Below are positions 11,614-22,031 of a DNA stretch of 64,000 nucleotides, in pieces. The first letter of the stretch is position 1. The number at the start of each line of letters is the position of its first letter. The notes beneath the pieces are model-generated. The model did no database searches. It was not told the origin of the DNA and saw only the letters and a program-made list of their open reading frames with translations. The position numbers were made by a program, and so were the translations under genes. The DNA is from Chlamydomonas reinhardtii (lineage: Eukaryota > Chlorophyta > Chlorophyceae > Chlamydomonadales > Chlamydomonadaceae): NCBI RefSeq assembly GCF_000002595.2, contig NC_057004.1, forward strand, positions 20,001-84,000, written 5' to 3'.

Positions 11614-14600
11614 ATGGCGGCGGCACGCGCGGCGGGCTGGCGGCCGCGCTGGCCAGGCGAGCAGCCGGCGTGCGGGGCCGAGGTGCCGCAGTGCTCAGGC
11701 CTTAGCGAGGCCATCTACGGCGCGCCAGTCAGCGGCAGTGAAGCAGAGACGGGGTCATTGGCGGCAGCCACCACCAGCCGCCACCGCCGCCACTGCTCGC
11801 GCCGCTGCCAGGGCACAGGCAAGGCGGCAAGCGGGCTGCGGCGGCGGGCTGGTAGACGCAGTGTTGCATCAGCAACTGACGACGTCGTCGATCAGCGGGC
11901 CCCCCAGCTGGCGAGCAGGTTACCTGCAGTTGCTGCCGGCGCTGCGCACCCTGCGCTGCTGGCAGACGCTGCTGTCCGCCGCCTGGACCTGCCTTTCCCC
12001 TTGGCCTCAGCAGGCCGTGACGACGACAGCGGTCACGGCGGTGGCAACCTGACGGTCCTGCTGGCGAAGGTGGTGACGGTGGCGACGGCGACCGGCAGTG
12101 CAGCGGGCGCAGGCTGCGAAATGGAAATGGCTTCCTGCGTGTTGAGTGGCACTGGTGGCCGAGGTGCTGCGCTCGCATCCTCTCGGGCTATTGGCGGCAG
12201 CATGCCTGGACCCGCGACGGGGACGGCCGGAGCAGAGGCGCGGGAGAAGGCGCCAGATGTAGAGGCGGAGCTGCAGGTGCCGCCTGGGGCCAGGACAGGG
12301 GTGCAGCCGCCGCCGCACTCGCAGCGGCAGCAGCAGCAGCAGCAGCAGCCGAAGGATGTAGGGGATGGCGGAGTGGGCGCAGAGCGTGCTGAGCTGGAGC
12401 GGGAAGCAGCAAGGGCGCTGGCGCCTCCTGCCAGCGCCGCCAAGCGGCTTAAGGATGCGGTGCGGCAGTGGCGTTACGCCAGGCGTGTCAATGGTGGGAG
12501 CGGGTTTGGGGCCGCAGCAGGAGGGGCCGCGCAGGGGCGGCAGCAGGGCGCGAGGCAGCTGCAGCAGCTGGCGTGCGCTATTGGTACCGAGGCACCTGCG
12601 CATGCGCCGATACGGGCGCTCGCGCGGTCTGCACGCGGGGCCAGCGGAGGCGTAGGCACCGCCCCACCTGGGGCGGCCGCGGCCGGTGTAAGTCGCGGCA
12701 GTCGCTGGCAGTGGCCTGCTGCCAGTGCTCGTGAAGCGCAGGTGCGTGGCCGTGCCGTCGGCACGGGTGTTGACATCGCAGGGTCGGTGCACGACTAGCG
12801 CGCGTTGATTCTCAGCTCTATCTCCTGAAGCCATTATTTGTGTCCTCCGCCCTGCTTGGCTGCAGACCGTCCTGCAACCCGAAGCCAGGGTGGAGGCGGT
12901 GGAGGCTGGTCCAGCGCACGCCATTGATTGCGGGCGCGTGCTGGCAAGAGCCGATGAGTGAGTGGACTGTTGGAGTGTCTTGGCTGAGCCGGGCTGCTAG
13001 CTGCTATGGTGCACACCGGCGGTTAGCGTCAGCGCGATCTGTGCGCCTTACGGGGGACGGAACATATAGGACATGATACCGATTTGCCGAACTGCGCTCC
13101 CTGGCACCTCAACGCTCCTTCCCCTCCCCCATCCCGCTCGCCGCAGCCTGATGCAACAGTTCGTGGTTGGCCGCCTGGCCACCGCTGTCCATGCCCTCGA
13201 GCGACGGGCGCTGCTGCGGCTTCCGCTGTTGCAGCAGGAACAGCAGCGGGCCAAGGCACAGGCCCCGCTGCTGGAGCCGCGTGGAGAAGGTGCAGGCGCA
13301 GCGCTTGGTGCTGATGCGGGCGCTGGGCATTCCGACAGGCGGCCACAGCTGCCGGGCATGCGGGCACGCCTGGCAAGCAAAAGTAGGCGGACAGGGCTAT
13401 GGAACGGTCATGGGCGGCGCAGTTTGCCGAATTTGTACTGTAATGTACTGTCCAGCGGAGTTACCGATGTCAAAGGGGATCCCGCCCGCCCACCCCTTCT
13501 CCTGCCGCACGCAGTGCCGCACCTGGCCGCCCGCCACAGCGCCCAGGACCTGCGGCAGCGCAGCAGCGCAGCAGCGGCAGGCGCGGCGGTGCGCGCCCAT
13601 AGCGCCGGTGGCGCAGCGGCCGGCAGCGTCGGCCTTCGCAACGAGTGGTGCTGGGACCCGCTGACGCCGCTGCCTGGCTGGCAGCCACCACTGCGCCTGA
13701 TCCTGGCGGCGGCACGGCAGCACGCCAGGCAGGCCGTGGAGCTGCTGCTTGGGTAGGCGCATGCGTTACGGCGGGGTGGGCGCATTGCTGGAATGCCACA
13801 GGTGTTGTGTCGGTATGGCAAGTGTGTGCACCACCTCGCGAGCACCAAGGGCCGTCAGGTGCTACAGGTTTGCGGCACGCGCCCACACCGCCACGCCCTC
13901 TCCCCCGGATGTCCGTCGCCCACGCAGGTCTTCATGCCGCGCACTTGCGGCGGCGCTGCGACAGGCCCGGGCTCAGGCGGAGGCGGAGGCGGAGGCGGCG
14001 GCCCGCAGCGCCTGGTGGGCCGCAGGCCGCTCCACATGGCCCCCCGGTCAGGAGCAGCAGCGGCAGCGGCAGCCGGGGCAGGCGAACGGCGACCAGGGCA
14101 GCAGCCAGGCAATGGCGCCGGTTGCGACGGGCGCTGCGACTGTGACAGGGGCGCAGCTCGGCTGCTGCTCGGCGGCCGGTGCCTGGGTGATGGAGCTGCT
14201 GGCGGTGTGGTGGACGGTGCGCGACCCGCTGGAGCCGCTGATGAGGAGCCCGGACCCGCTGGTGCAGCAGCCGCAGCTGCAGCCGCAGCAGCGGCAGGCC
14301 GAGGGCGGCTGCGTTGGCGGAGGCGCGGGCGGCACCAAGGGTGCCATATCCGGTAGTCCTAAAACTGGCACCGGCCCTGTACAAGGCCAGCCCCGAATGG
14401 ACCTCTGTGCGCGGCTGTATGCAGCGTGCAGGTGCGTGTGCGGGCGGTGTGTGTGCACGCGTAGGTGTAGCTGGGGCTTGCGTGTGCTCCAACGCGTCAC
14501 ACTTCCCAACATTCAGACGCATTCGGACAATCCCCGTGCTGCTTCTCATGGTGTGCCGTACACGCAGGTCCGTGTACGCCATGGAGGCTGTCGGTGAGTC

Positions 14601-17600
14601 GACAGCGGGAGCAAAGTTGACACCTGCCGGCCAGTACGCCTTGACATGTAGGGCTTTCCCTCGATCCTTTCCCTGCCCGGTCTTTTACCCCCATGCACCG
14701 GCCTGCAGGCCGCGACTGCGCGCCCGGCCCCCGGCGTGCGGTGGGCCTGCTGCGCGAGGTGCTGGACCCCGCCGTGGCCGCCCTGCAGGCCCACGTGCTG
14801 CCGGCGGCGGCGGGCGCAGCGGGGGGGCACCGGCTTGCGGAGGCTGCAGGCGGCAGCAGCTCGGACGCGGCGTTGGCTGCGTGGCTGCGTGAGCACGTCA
14901 AGGCCGCCTGGGAGCGCGGCGACGCAGCATCAGCACCGGAATCAGCCGAGGGCAGCAGCGCCGAGACTGAAGCCGGTGAGGTGCTGCTCACACAGTGTAT
15001 CCGGGTACTAGTGGGGCCGGTGAGAAAAGGCGCGCAACACCACCCCGGCATCTTTACCCGCCTGCCTGCTTTTGACCACAGGTACCATGGCTGAGCTTGA
15101 GGAGGGTGCTGCTCCAGTAGCACCCCTGCAGCCACCGCCGCAGCAGCTGCACCCGCCGCTGCCCGCGCCGGCCTCCTCCGGCTCCGCCGCTTGCCCTGTG
15201 TACTGGCTTGGCCACCTGGGTGAGCTGCTGGCGGTGTCGTACGCGGGCGAGGACTGGGAGGCGGTGGCGGAGGAGCAGCTGCCCGCGGCCGAGATGGCGG
15301 CGGCGGCGGCAGTGGGCCTGGCGGCTGGGGCCGGGGCAGGCCCAGACAGGCGCGCAGCACGGTGAGAGCGTTAGTACTGTTCTGTGGGTGTGGCGATATA
15401 CGGTACATGAGTGCGCATGATCGTGATGCGTACGTAGCTGGCGGTGTGCAGGAGTCCAGCAGCGCGCGTCCTTCATGCCTTTGGACCTGCGTGTGATGCT
15501 AGCACCCGTGTGCCCATGCCCCTATCGCGGCGTGCGCAGGGCGTGGTCGGAGGACGACGAGGAGGAGAGCGAGTCCGTTGCAGGGGCCCAGCAGGCCGAG
15601 CAGGCCGCGGAGGGCTCAGGGGAGGCCTTCGTGGGCGGCGGCCGGGCGGACAGGGAGCACGTGGCAGCAGCGCTGCGGCGTGTGCCGCCACGGCCGCCGC
15701 GCGGGGCGCTGCCACTGCAAGCTGCCGGCCCCGCAGCGCCGCAGCCGCGGGCACTTCAGCCGATTGCAGCACCAGCCGGGCCAGGACCATCAACGCTCCC
15801 GCAGCCGAGGAAACAGCAACCGCAAGCACGGCCGACTGCAAGCAGCTCGTCTACGCGAGACCGGCGGCCGCAGCTTCAGCCGAGGCAGGGAACGGCGCAG
15901 CCGCAGCCGCAGCCCCAGCCGCAGCCCCAACCCCAGCCCCAGCCCCAGCCGCAGCCCCAGCCGCAGCCCCAGCCCCAGCTCCAAGGGCCAGGACAGGGGC
16001 CAGGACAGGAGCTGACGCGCAGCGAAAGTACCGTCGGGTCCGCCACCTTTGCGGCCAGGAAGGGTGACGCAGCAGCCAGGAGCGCGGCGGCTGGGGTAGC
16101 GGCCGGGGTTTCAGCTATGGAGCGCTGGGCGGCCTTGCAGCGCACCCGGCGCGCCCAGCACCAGCAGCAGCTGCAGCAGCTGCAGCAGCCGCGGCACCTG
16201 GCCCGAGTGGCGAACGCCAGCCGCCCGGCGCAACTGTGAGTCGTGCGGTGCACCCACGGTACTGGTACTGTGGCGGCTATAGCTTGAACGCGGGGCGCTC
16301 GCTTGCATATAGCGCGGGGCAGGTCAGAACAGGGTAGGAGCGACAATCAGCATTACCGCTGCGTTACAGAGCGGGTCGCGCCCGGCATGCGTCTATTCAC
16401 CCGCGCTCCGTACATGCGCTCCCGCTTCATTGGCCACATCTACAGGTTGCCCACCCTGGCTGGCAGGCCGCTGGTGTACGTCCCCCCACCCCAACCTCAG
16501 CAGCCCCGCCCTGTGGGCAGCGCCGCCGCTGCCGCTGTCGCCGTTGGAAATGGCGCTGCAGCTGCGGCGGCTCAGGACCAGCCGCAAGCACCGCCAGCCT
16601 CTGGCCGGACTCGAGGCAGCGGCAGTGCGGCGGCCCGGCTGGAGGACAGGTTCAACTCGGTGGCCCTGGCGGTGGAGGAAGAGGAGCAGGAGCAGGAGGA
16701 GGAGAATGTTGAGGCTGCAACAGCAACGGTTGGTGTCACAGGCGCGGTGCCGGCGGCGCTGAAGCAAGAGCGGCGCGGCGCGCGGTGCGGCCAGGCGGTT
16801 TCGGGGCGTCCACGCCGCCGGCGACGCGCTGCCGTCAGCAGTGACAGCAGCAGCAGCAGTGATAACGACAATGGCAGAGAGCCCGGGCAGGGGCGGCAGG
16901 GCGGGCCGACTGCCGATGGCGAGTGGGCGGGTGATGACGAGGAGGAGGAGGTTGGGCCCACGCCGGGCTGCGAGTTGGTGGGCGGCCGGCATCGCTCCTG
17001 CCTGGCCAGTCCGCGCGCCGCTCTGGCAGGTGCGGGCGCGGGTGCCGGTGACGGCGTTGTGGCGCTCTTCCAGCATGAGGCCCTGGACGGCGGCGGCGGG
17101 ACAGGTGGGGCGGGTTGGCTGTCCGCATAGGTGATATGCCCCCTAGGTCCGTCCTTTGCACCGCTTCCACACCTGTGTGCGCTCTCTGGTATAGAAGGCT
17201 CGCGTCATCGTCATGGTCCGGGTCTGACGGCGTTCACTTCCTGTTCGGCATGCCTGACAGGCCGGCCCTACGTGCGCTACCATGCCGGCGGCGAGGGGCC
17301 CTTCGGTGCCGTGGCCACGTTCCAGGTAGGCGGGGTGGGCAGGGGCGGGCATTCGGCTGCGTGCCGCGTACAGGACGCGCCCGGCGCGTGTGCATCAGCC
17401 TAGCATGCGTAGGCCAGGAGGTTCACCTGCGCAAGTCGAGGTACCTGATTGCGTGTGCAGGATTCATACACATGTTGACGACTCCCATGCACACAGGTCC
17501 TGCAGCCCGCACTGCCCAAGACCCGGCTGCAGCCGGAAACCGGCGCTGCGGCGATGGCGGTGCCTATGACCGCCGCCGATGCCCCTGCCGCCGCCAACGG

Positions 17601-20103
17601 TCACGGGCTAGGCAGCCTAGCGGCGGGTTCACACACAGCGGCTTCACGGGACGGCAGCTTGCCACGTGGAAGCCAGCAGGACCACGACCAACAGCAGCAG
17701 AAGCAGCAGCCCGGTGCTGCGCCAGCACCAGCGCAGTCTGCGCACACCAGCTCCATGGCTGTGTCCGAGGGCGGGCGGCGCGGCGTGAAGCGGCGGGCGG
17801 TGGACATCAAGTCGACCGCGCGGGCGGTGGAGGCGACGGAGGAGCAGGACGCAGCTCGCAAAACAGCACAGGGCCCAGGGCGCTCTGCACAGGGGTCAGC
17901 GGGCGCGGGGTGGGTGGGAGGTGCTGCGCGCGAAGCCCCACTGGGCGCAGAGGCGGACACCCGCGCCGCAGCAGGCGCTGCCGCCCAGGACGGTTCCCTG
18001 ACAGCAGAGCGGGCGGGTGGTCGACTGCAGCACGCAGCCGGCCCCCACCTGGAACTGCCAGCAGCACAACCAGTGACCGTTGCTGGCAGTGCCGCCGTGG
18101 TGGCTCCTGGAGTGTCCACAGCCGACAACTGTGACCTTGCTGCTGGCGGTGCAGATGGCGGTGGCGCCGACCAGGCCCCCGACCAGGCCCCCGACCAAGC
18201 CCATGACCCGTCGCAGGCGGTTGCGCAGCAGCCACCGCAGGAGCCGCAGCAGGAGCACCCAGCGCTGTGGCGCGAGCAGCAGGCGGAGCGACAGGCAGGC
18301 GAGCACGTGGGCCGCGAGCGTGGCGGTGGCGGCCAAGGTGACACCGGAGCGTGCACGGAGGGTGGTTCACATGGCCCTTCGCTTGGGGCGACTGGTGTGG
18401 AGTTCGGAGAAGATCAGCGGACAGCAGAGGCGCAGGCGTGTTTGGCAGTTGCACGTGAGGCGGTTCGACTGCTTGGAGCGGCGTCAAACACGGCAGCCAG
18501 CGGCGTGCCCCAGCCGCTGCCCCAGCCAAAGTCGCAAGTGCAGTCGCAGCCACAGTCGCAACTGCAGCCCGCATGGGAGTGGGAGCGAGAGCTTGAGCCG
18601 GAACTGCACTTGGACCCGGAGATGCCGCCAGAAGATGCCGGGCAGGATCAGGGCCAGGGGCACGGGTTAGGCCAATGCCAGGAGGAGGGGGCTGTGCTTG
18701 AGGTGGCTCAGGCGGAACAGGAGCAGGCACACATGCCGCCACAGCAGCAGCAGCAGTCAGGACTTGCAGCTAAGACTTGCAACGGGGCCCTTGCGGCGTG
18801 GCCTCCTCTAGATGCAGCAGAGGCGCAGCAGGGTCCCGCCCCGCCGTCGCTCCCCTCGTCTTCGGAGTCAGCGGCAGGGGCGCCCCAGCCAGGTGGTGAC
18901 CGGGTGCAGCAGGGCGCGCCGGCCCCTGACGCCCAGGCGGCCACGTTACGAGGTGCACCTGCCAGTGGTAATGCCAGTGCGGCTGCCTGCGTTCACGCTG
19001 AAGGCGTGGTAGCAGACATGTCATTGGGCCCGGCGCCGCCACAGACCTCCTCGCGCCACCCGGCAGCGACGGACCCGGGTGAGCAGCTGACAGCAGCAGC
19101 GGTTATGACGGCATCTGGAGCTGCCGCGGGCGGGGTGGGGCAGGTGCGCCCAGCTGCTGGCTCCCACGGAGCTGGCGCGGCGGCGGCGCGGCAGAGGCCC
19201 CATAGCCTGTCGCCGCCGCCGCCGGAGCAGCAGCAGCAGCCGCAACAGCAGGCAGCGCAGGACGCGGACACGGCGTCGGTCCGCCCCGTGCAGCCTGGGT
19301 GCCCAGCAGCTCGAGAGGGACACGAGGTCCTGGCGGATGATGGCAATGGTGCCGGCGGCGCCGCTGTTAGTGGCCTTGTGCGGGGCGTGGAGCGCACTGA
19401 CTGGGGCTGGTCGGTGCTGACCGGCCACGGCCTGCAAGAGCAGGAGGAGCCGCAGCAGGGCGCTGAGGAGCAGCGGCACCACCTCGCTCAGGCGCACGTG
19501 GGGGCGGATGCCAGTGGGAGCCCCAACGAGCAACCCCAAGGGCAGCAGCAGGGCCAAGAACAGTTCCAACAACATAGCCAGCAGGATCGCAAGCGGAGGC
19601 GGTCGCGCTGGGAGCCGCAGCAGCCGTCTCAGGGGCCGCTAGAGCAGCACCACCAGTGCCAGCAGCCATTGCGTCTCCCAACCGCGCGCGCGCACAGCGA
19701 CAGCAAAGGCGCCGCGCCTGCGGTCACACCCTACCTGACAGCCGCTGCCACACGCCTGCACGCGCCAACTCCTGCATCCGCCCCAGCGGCCCTGCATGCG
19801 CCTAACCTTGCGGCCGCCCAAGCGGCCTGTACGACCGGCAGCGGCAGCGGGGCGATACAGGCAGTGGCGGCGCAGGCGCTGGCGCAACTGAGCTCGCGCG
19901 CCATGGCGGTTGCGCTCGGCAGCAGCGCGGCGCCAGGGAACACGGCGCAGCCCGGCAACACAGCGGTCAGTCCCTCGCTGCAAGTGTCTGTGGTCACGGG
20001 CATGCGGGGACTTGAAGCTGGGGCTGGGTCGCCTGGCAGCGTTGGGGTGCCATACCGCCGGCCGGGTCAGCGGGGCGGCGTGCGCCATAAGAGGTACCAG
20101 TAG
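11614..20103 (+). CDS. Large low-complexity protein of unknown function, 12 exons
   Basis: I do not recognise this protein. Exons in mutual phase: 11614-12741, 12866-12957, 13147-13382, 13515-13752, 13928-14431, 14568-14593 (26 nt), 14709-14975, 15082-15361, 15540-16235, 16323-17104, 17261-17325 and 17497-20103, giving about 2306 aa. The ends at 16322 and 17104 were chosen by phase and are less sure. More ordered pieces are a helical, Leu-rich stretch in exons 3-5, a block around PVYWLGHLGELLAV (exon 8), one around MRLFTRAPYMRSRF (exon 10) and one around RPYVRYHAGGEGPFG (exon 11). A Gln-Pro repeat lies at about 15898-15975, and an Arg-rich, Ser/Asp-rich segment at 16800-16880 resembles a nuclear localisation region. 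The 2.6-kb last exon is almost wholly Gln/Ala/Gly-rich. The start is uncertain because the frame stays open upstream without an ATG. A scaffold or nuclear regulator is a guess only. Confidence 0.65.
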
Positions 20104-20183
20104 AAAGACCACGGCCTATGGCTGCCCATGACGGCCCATGTCCGTCCGACTGCAGAGTTGCAAGTTGCAGACTGCTTCCATGC

Positions 20184-20185
<2 letters not shown>

Positions 20186-20270
<85 letters not shown>
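20186..20270. repeat. (TG)n microsatellite, about 85 bp
   Basis: An uninterrupted TG dinucleotide run 83 nt after the stop at 20103 and upstream of TGTAA at 20353. It should therefore be transcribed within the 3' untranslated region of the large gene. Confidence 0.97.
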
Positions 20271-20271
<1 letters not shown>

Positions 20272-20352
20272 CTGAGTGGGTTGATCCAGTGCCTGTTGCG
20301 CTTGTAGATTACTGCGTCACGCTGGAGGGACTTGACGGACACGGCAGTAAGG

Positions 20353-20357
20353 TGTAA
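20353..20357 (+). terminator. TGTAA poly(A) signal candidate
   Basis: First TGTAA after the stop of the large low-complexity gene, 250 nt downstream and beyond the (TG)n run. Position and spacing suit a volvocine 3' end. Confidence 0.5.
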
Positions 20358-22031
20358 CGGCAGCGCGTGCAGCTGCATGCCGGTGTGGACGCTGTGACAG
20401 CCAAAAACCTGTCTGTGTTTGCGCGCTGCAGCACGTGCGGTGTCGCCTTGGATGTCGCCTGGAGTGCGCAGTGTGTAGATGTGGCCATCAGTACGGTATG
20501 ACGGCACATGGGATAGTGCCCGGCCCAGGCGACAATGAAACATGGAATTACCGGTACCGGCCGGTACGTCGCCCCCGCGCAAACGATTACGCGGAAAGCT
20601 CGCGGCCTGTTACGGCCCATGACGGACCGTGACCTGTATGCTGCGGCAGATCTGCACCATCCATTCATCGCTTATTCCATGAGCTATCGCTGAGCTAGTC
20701 TGGAATTTTTAGGTGGCCGTTGGCGGGTGACGACTGATGAGGTTTGGTGTAGGCGTTTGTGCGCAGCCGGATGAAGGAGGCGGAGGGGCCGGAGGCAACC
20801 CTGTTGACATGTCGTGCGGTGATGTCCGTCGTCAAGGGGAGGCTGCTTCGGCTGCCGATAGCCCCCATACACCCCGCCACCGCCCCCACGTGATGGCCAC
20901 AAACACGTAGGGCAAAGGCGGCCCGTCACTGGCTGGTGGCCGCTCCGTGCGGGTGGGGCCGTGTGGGGCGCGGCGCCTCGACGATGGGGAGGGGGGCGAG
21001 GGGCCCCGGTAACCTCAGGAGAACATGAAAAGGCCGCGGTGCATGTGGAGAGCCCCCCCCCTCGCCAGCAAACTCTCTCCAGCGGCCAGCGCCACCAGGC
21101 TACAGTACCGTAGCGCCCCTGCCACCCTCTGGCGCTGGCCGTGCGTATGTGCGATCCCCACTGATACACTGGTGGGGACCATCCCCGCCACAGCACAGGG
21201 ACGGCTTGCGCCCAGTCCCCCTTAACATACATACTGTAACACGCGCACGACTGCGGGAGCCAACTAAGGCGAGAGCGACCGAACTTGCGGAAACATTCCA
21301 GTTCTTTCACTGGCACGTTTGGCAGTCCCGAAGCCTGTACTAAGCAGCCCAGCCATTGCGCTCATTTCTAGACTAGCGTACTCGACTGGTCGGGCGCTAG
21401 GCTGCAACTGAGGGGCAATGCTGGACACAACGTGAGCAATGATTCGCTGCGTAGCGCTACAATTACAATGCACATGTATCCTTGGTAGCAACTACTACAA
21501 TTGAATTGCCTTTTTCCAGGCGGCCCTGCTGAACTCGCTAAATCGGACACGGATACACCAGCTCAGCCGTATGTTTATGCTCCGAGCCATACTGTGGATA
21601 GTAAGAGAGTAATCGCGCACCGGTGAGGTGGTGAGACTGGGAAGGCGGTAACAACGGTCAGCAGTTTTCCCCATGGGTGAACTGCGCAGCAGCCAGTGCG
21701 CAGCAACTGCTTGATGTCTAGGAAGCTAAAGTCTTTGCGTGGGAATGGCCTCGTCGCGGGCCAGCCGCGTGACAGGCTCAGCGTCTGGCGCTCGGGATGG
21801 CCCGGACTAACGGTTCCGTTGGTACGCTCGAAACCTAACACGCACGCGCCGATGAATTCCTAGCTTCGTTGCTTTTGTCAAGTACTTGTGCCTTACACTC
21901 ATAGTTTGCTGGGGTCGCACGTGTGCCCACACTGCGAGCAAAATTAACTGGCTGCCAGCTTGCTCGCTGCCTGCTGTCAGCTTTCAAGTCGGCGTTTCCG
22001 CAGCAGTGAGGACGATCACTCGCACACAAGC
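20358..22031. other. Intergenic region between the large gene and the ZIP gene
   Basis: Holds one copy of the dispersed repeat (20681-21047), otherwise mixed or A/T-richer sequence without codon-biased frames. A short palindrome-rich stretch around TACCGGTACCGGCCGGTA lies near 20550. The last few hundred bases before 22032 presumably carry the promoter and leader of the ZIP gene; no clear TATA box was seen. Confidence 0.5.
20681..21047 (+). repeat. Dispersed repeat, copy 1
   Basis: About 367 bp, alignable by eye with 49175-49522 (+) and with the reverse complement of 26571-26950. Shared landmarks in order: GAGCTAT, TTGGCGGGTGA, TGTAGGCGTTTGTGCGCAGC, a GCCGATAGCCCCCATACACC-like string, CCGCTCCGTGCGGGTGGGGC, GGGGCGAGGGGCCCC and a final GGCCGCGGTG-like string. 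No open frame and no convincing terminal inverted repeats are visible, so the class (SINE, MITE or fragment of a larger element) is open. Confidence 0.8.

Noticed and set aside
20186-20270. Telomere-like repeat
   Set aside because: It is plain (TG)n; the Chlamydomonas telomere unit is TTTTAGGG, which does not occur here as an array.
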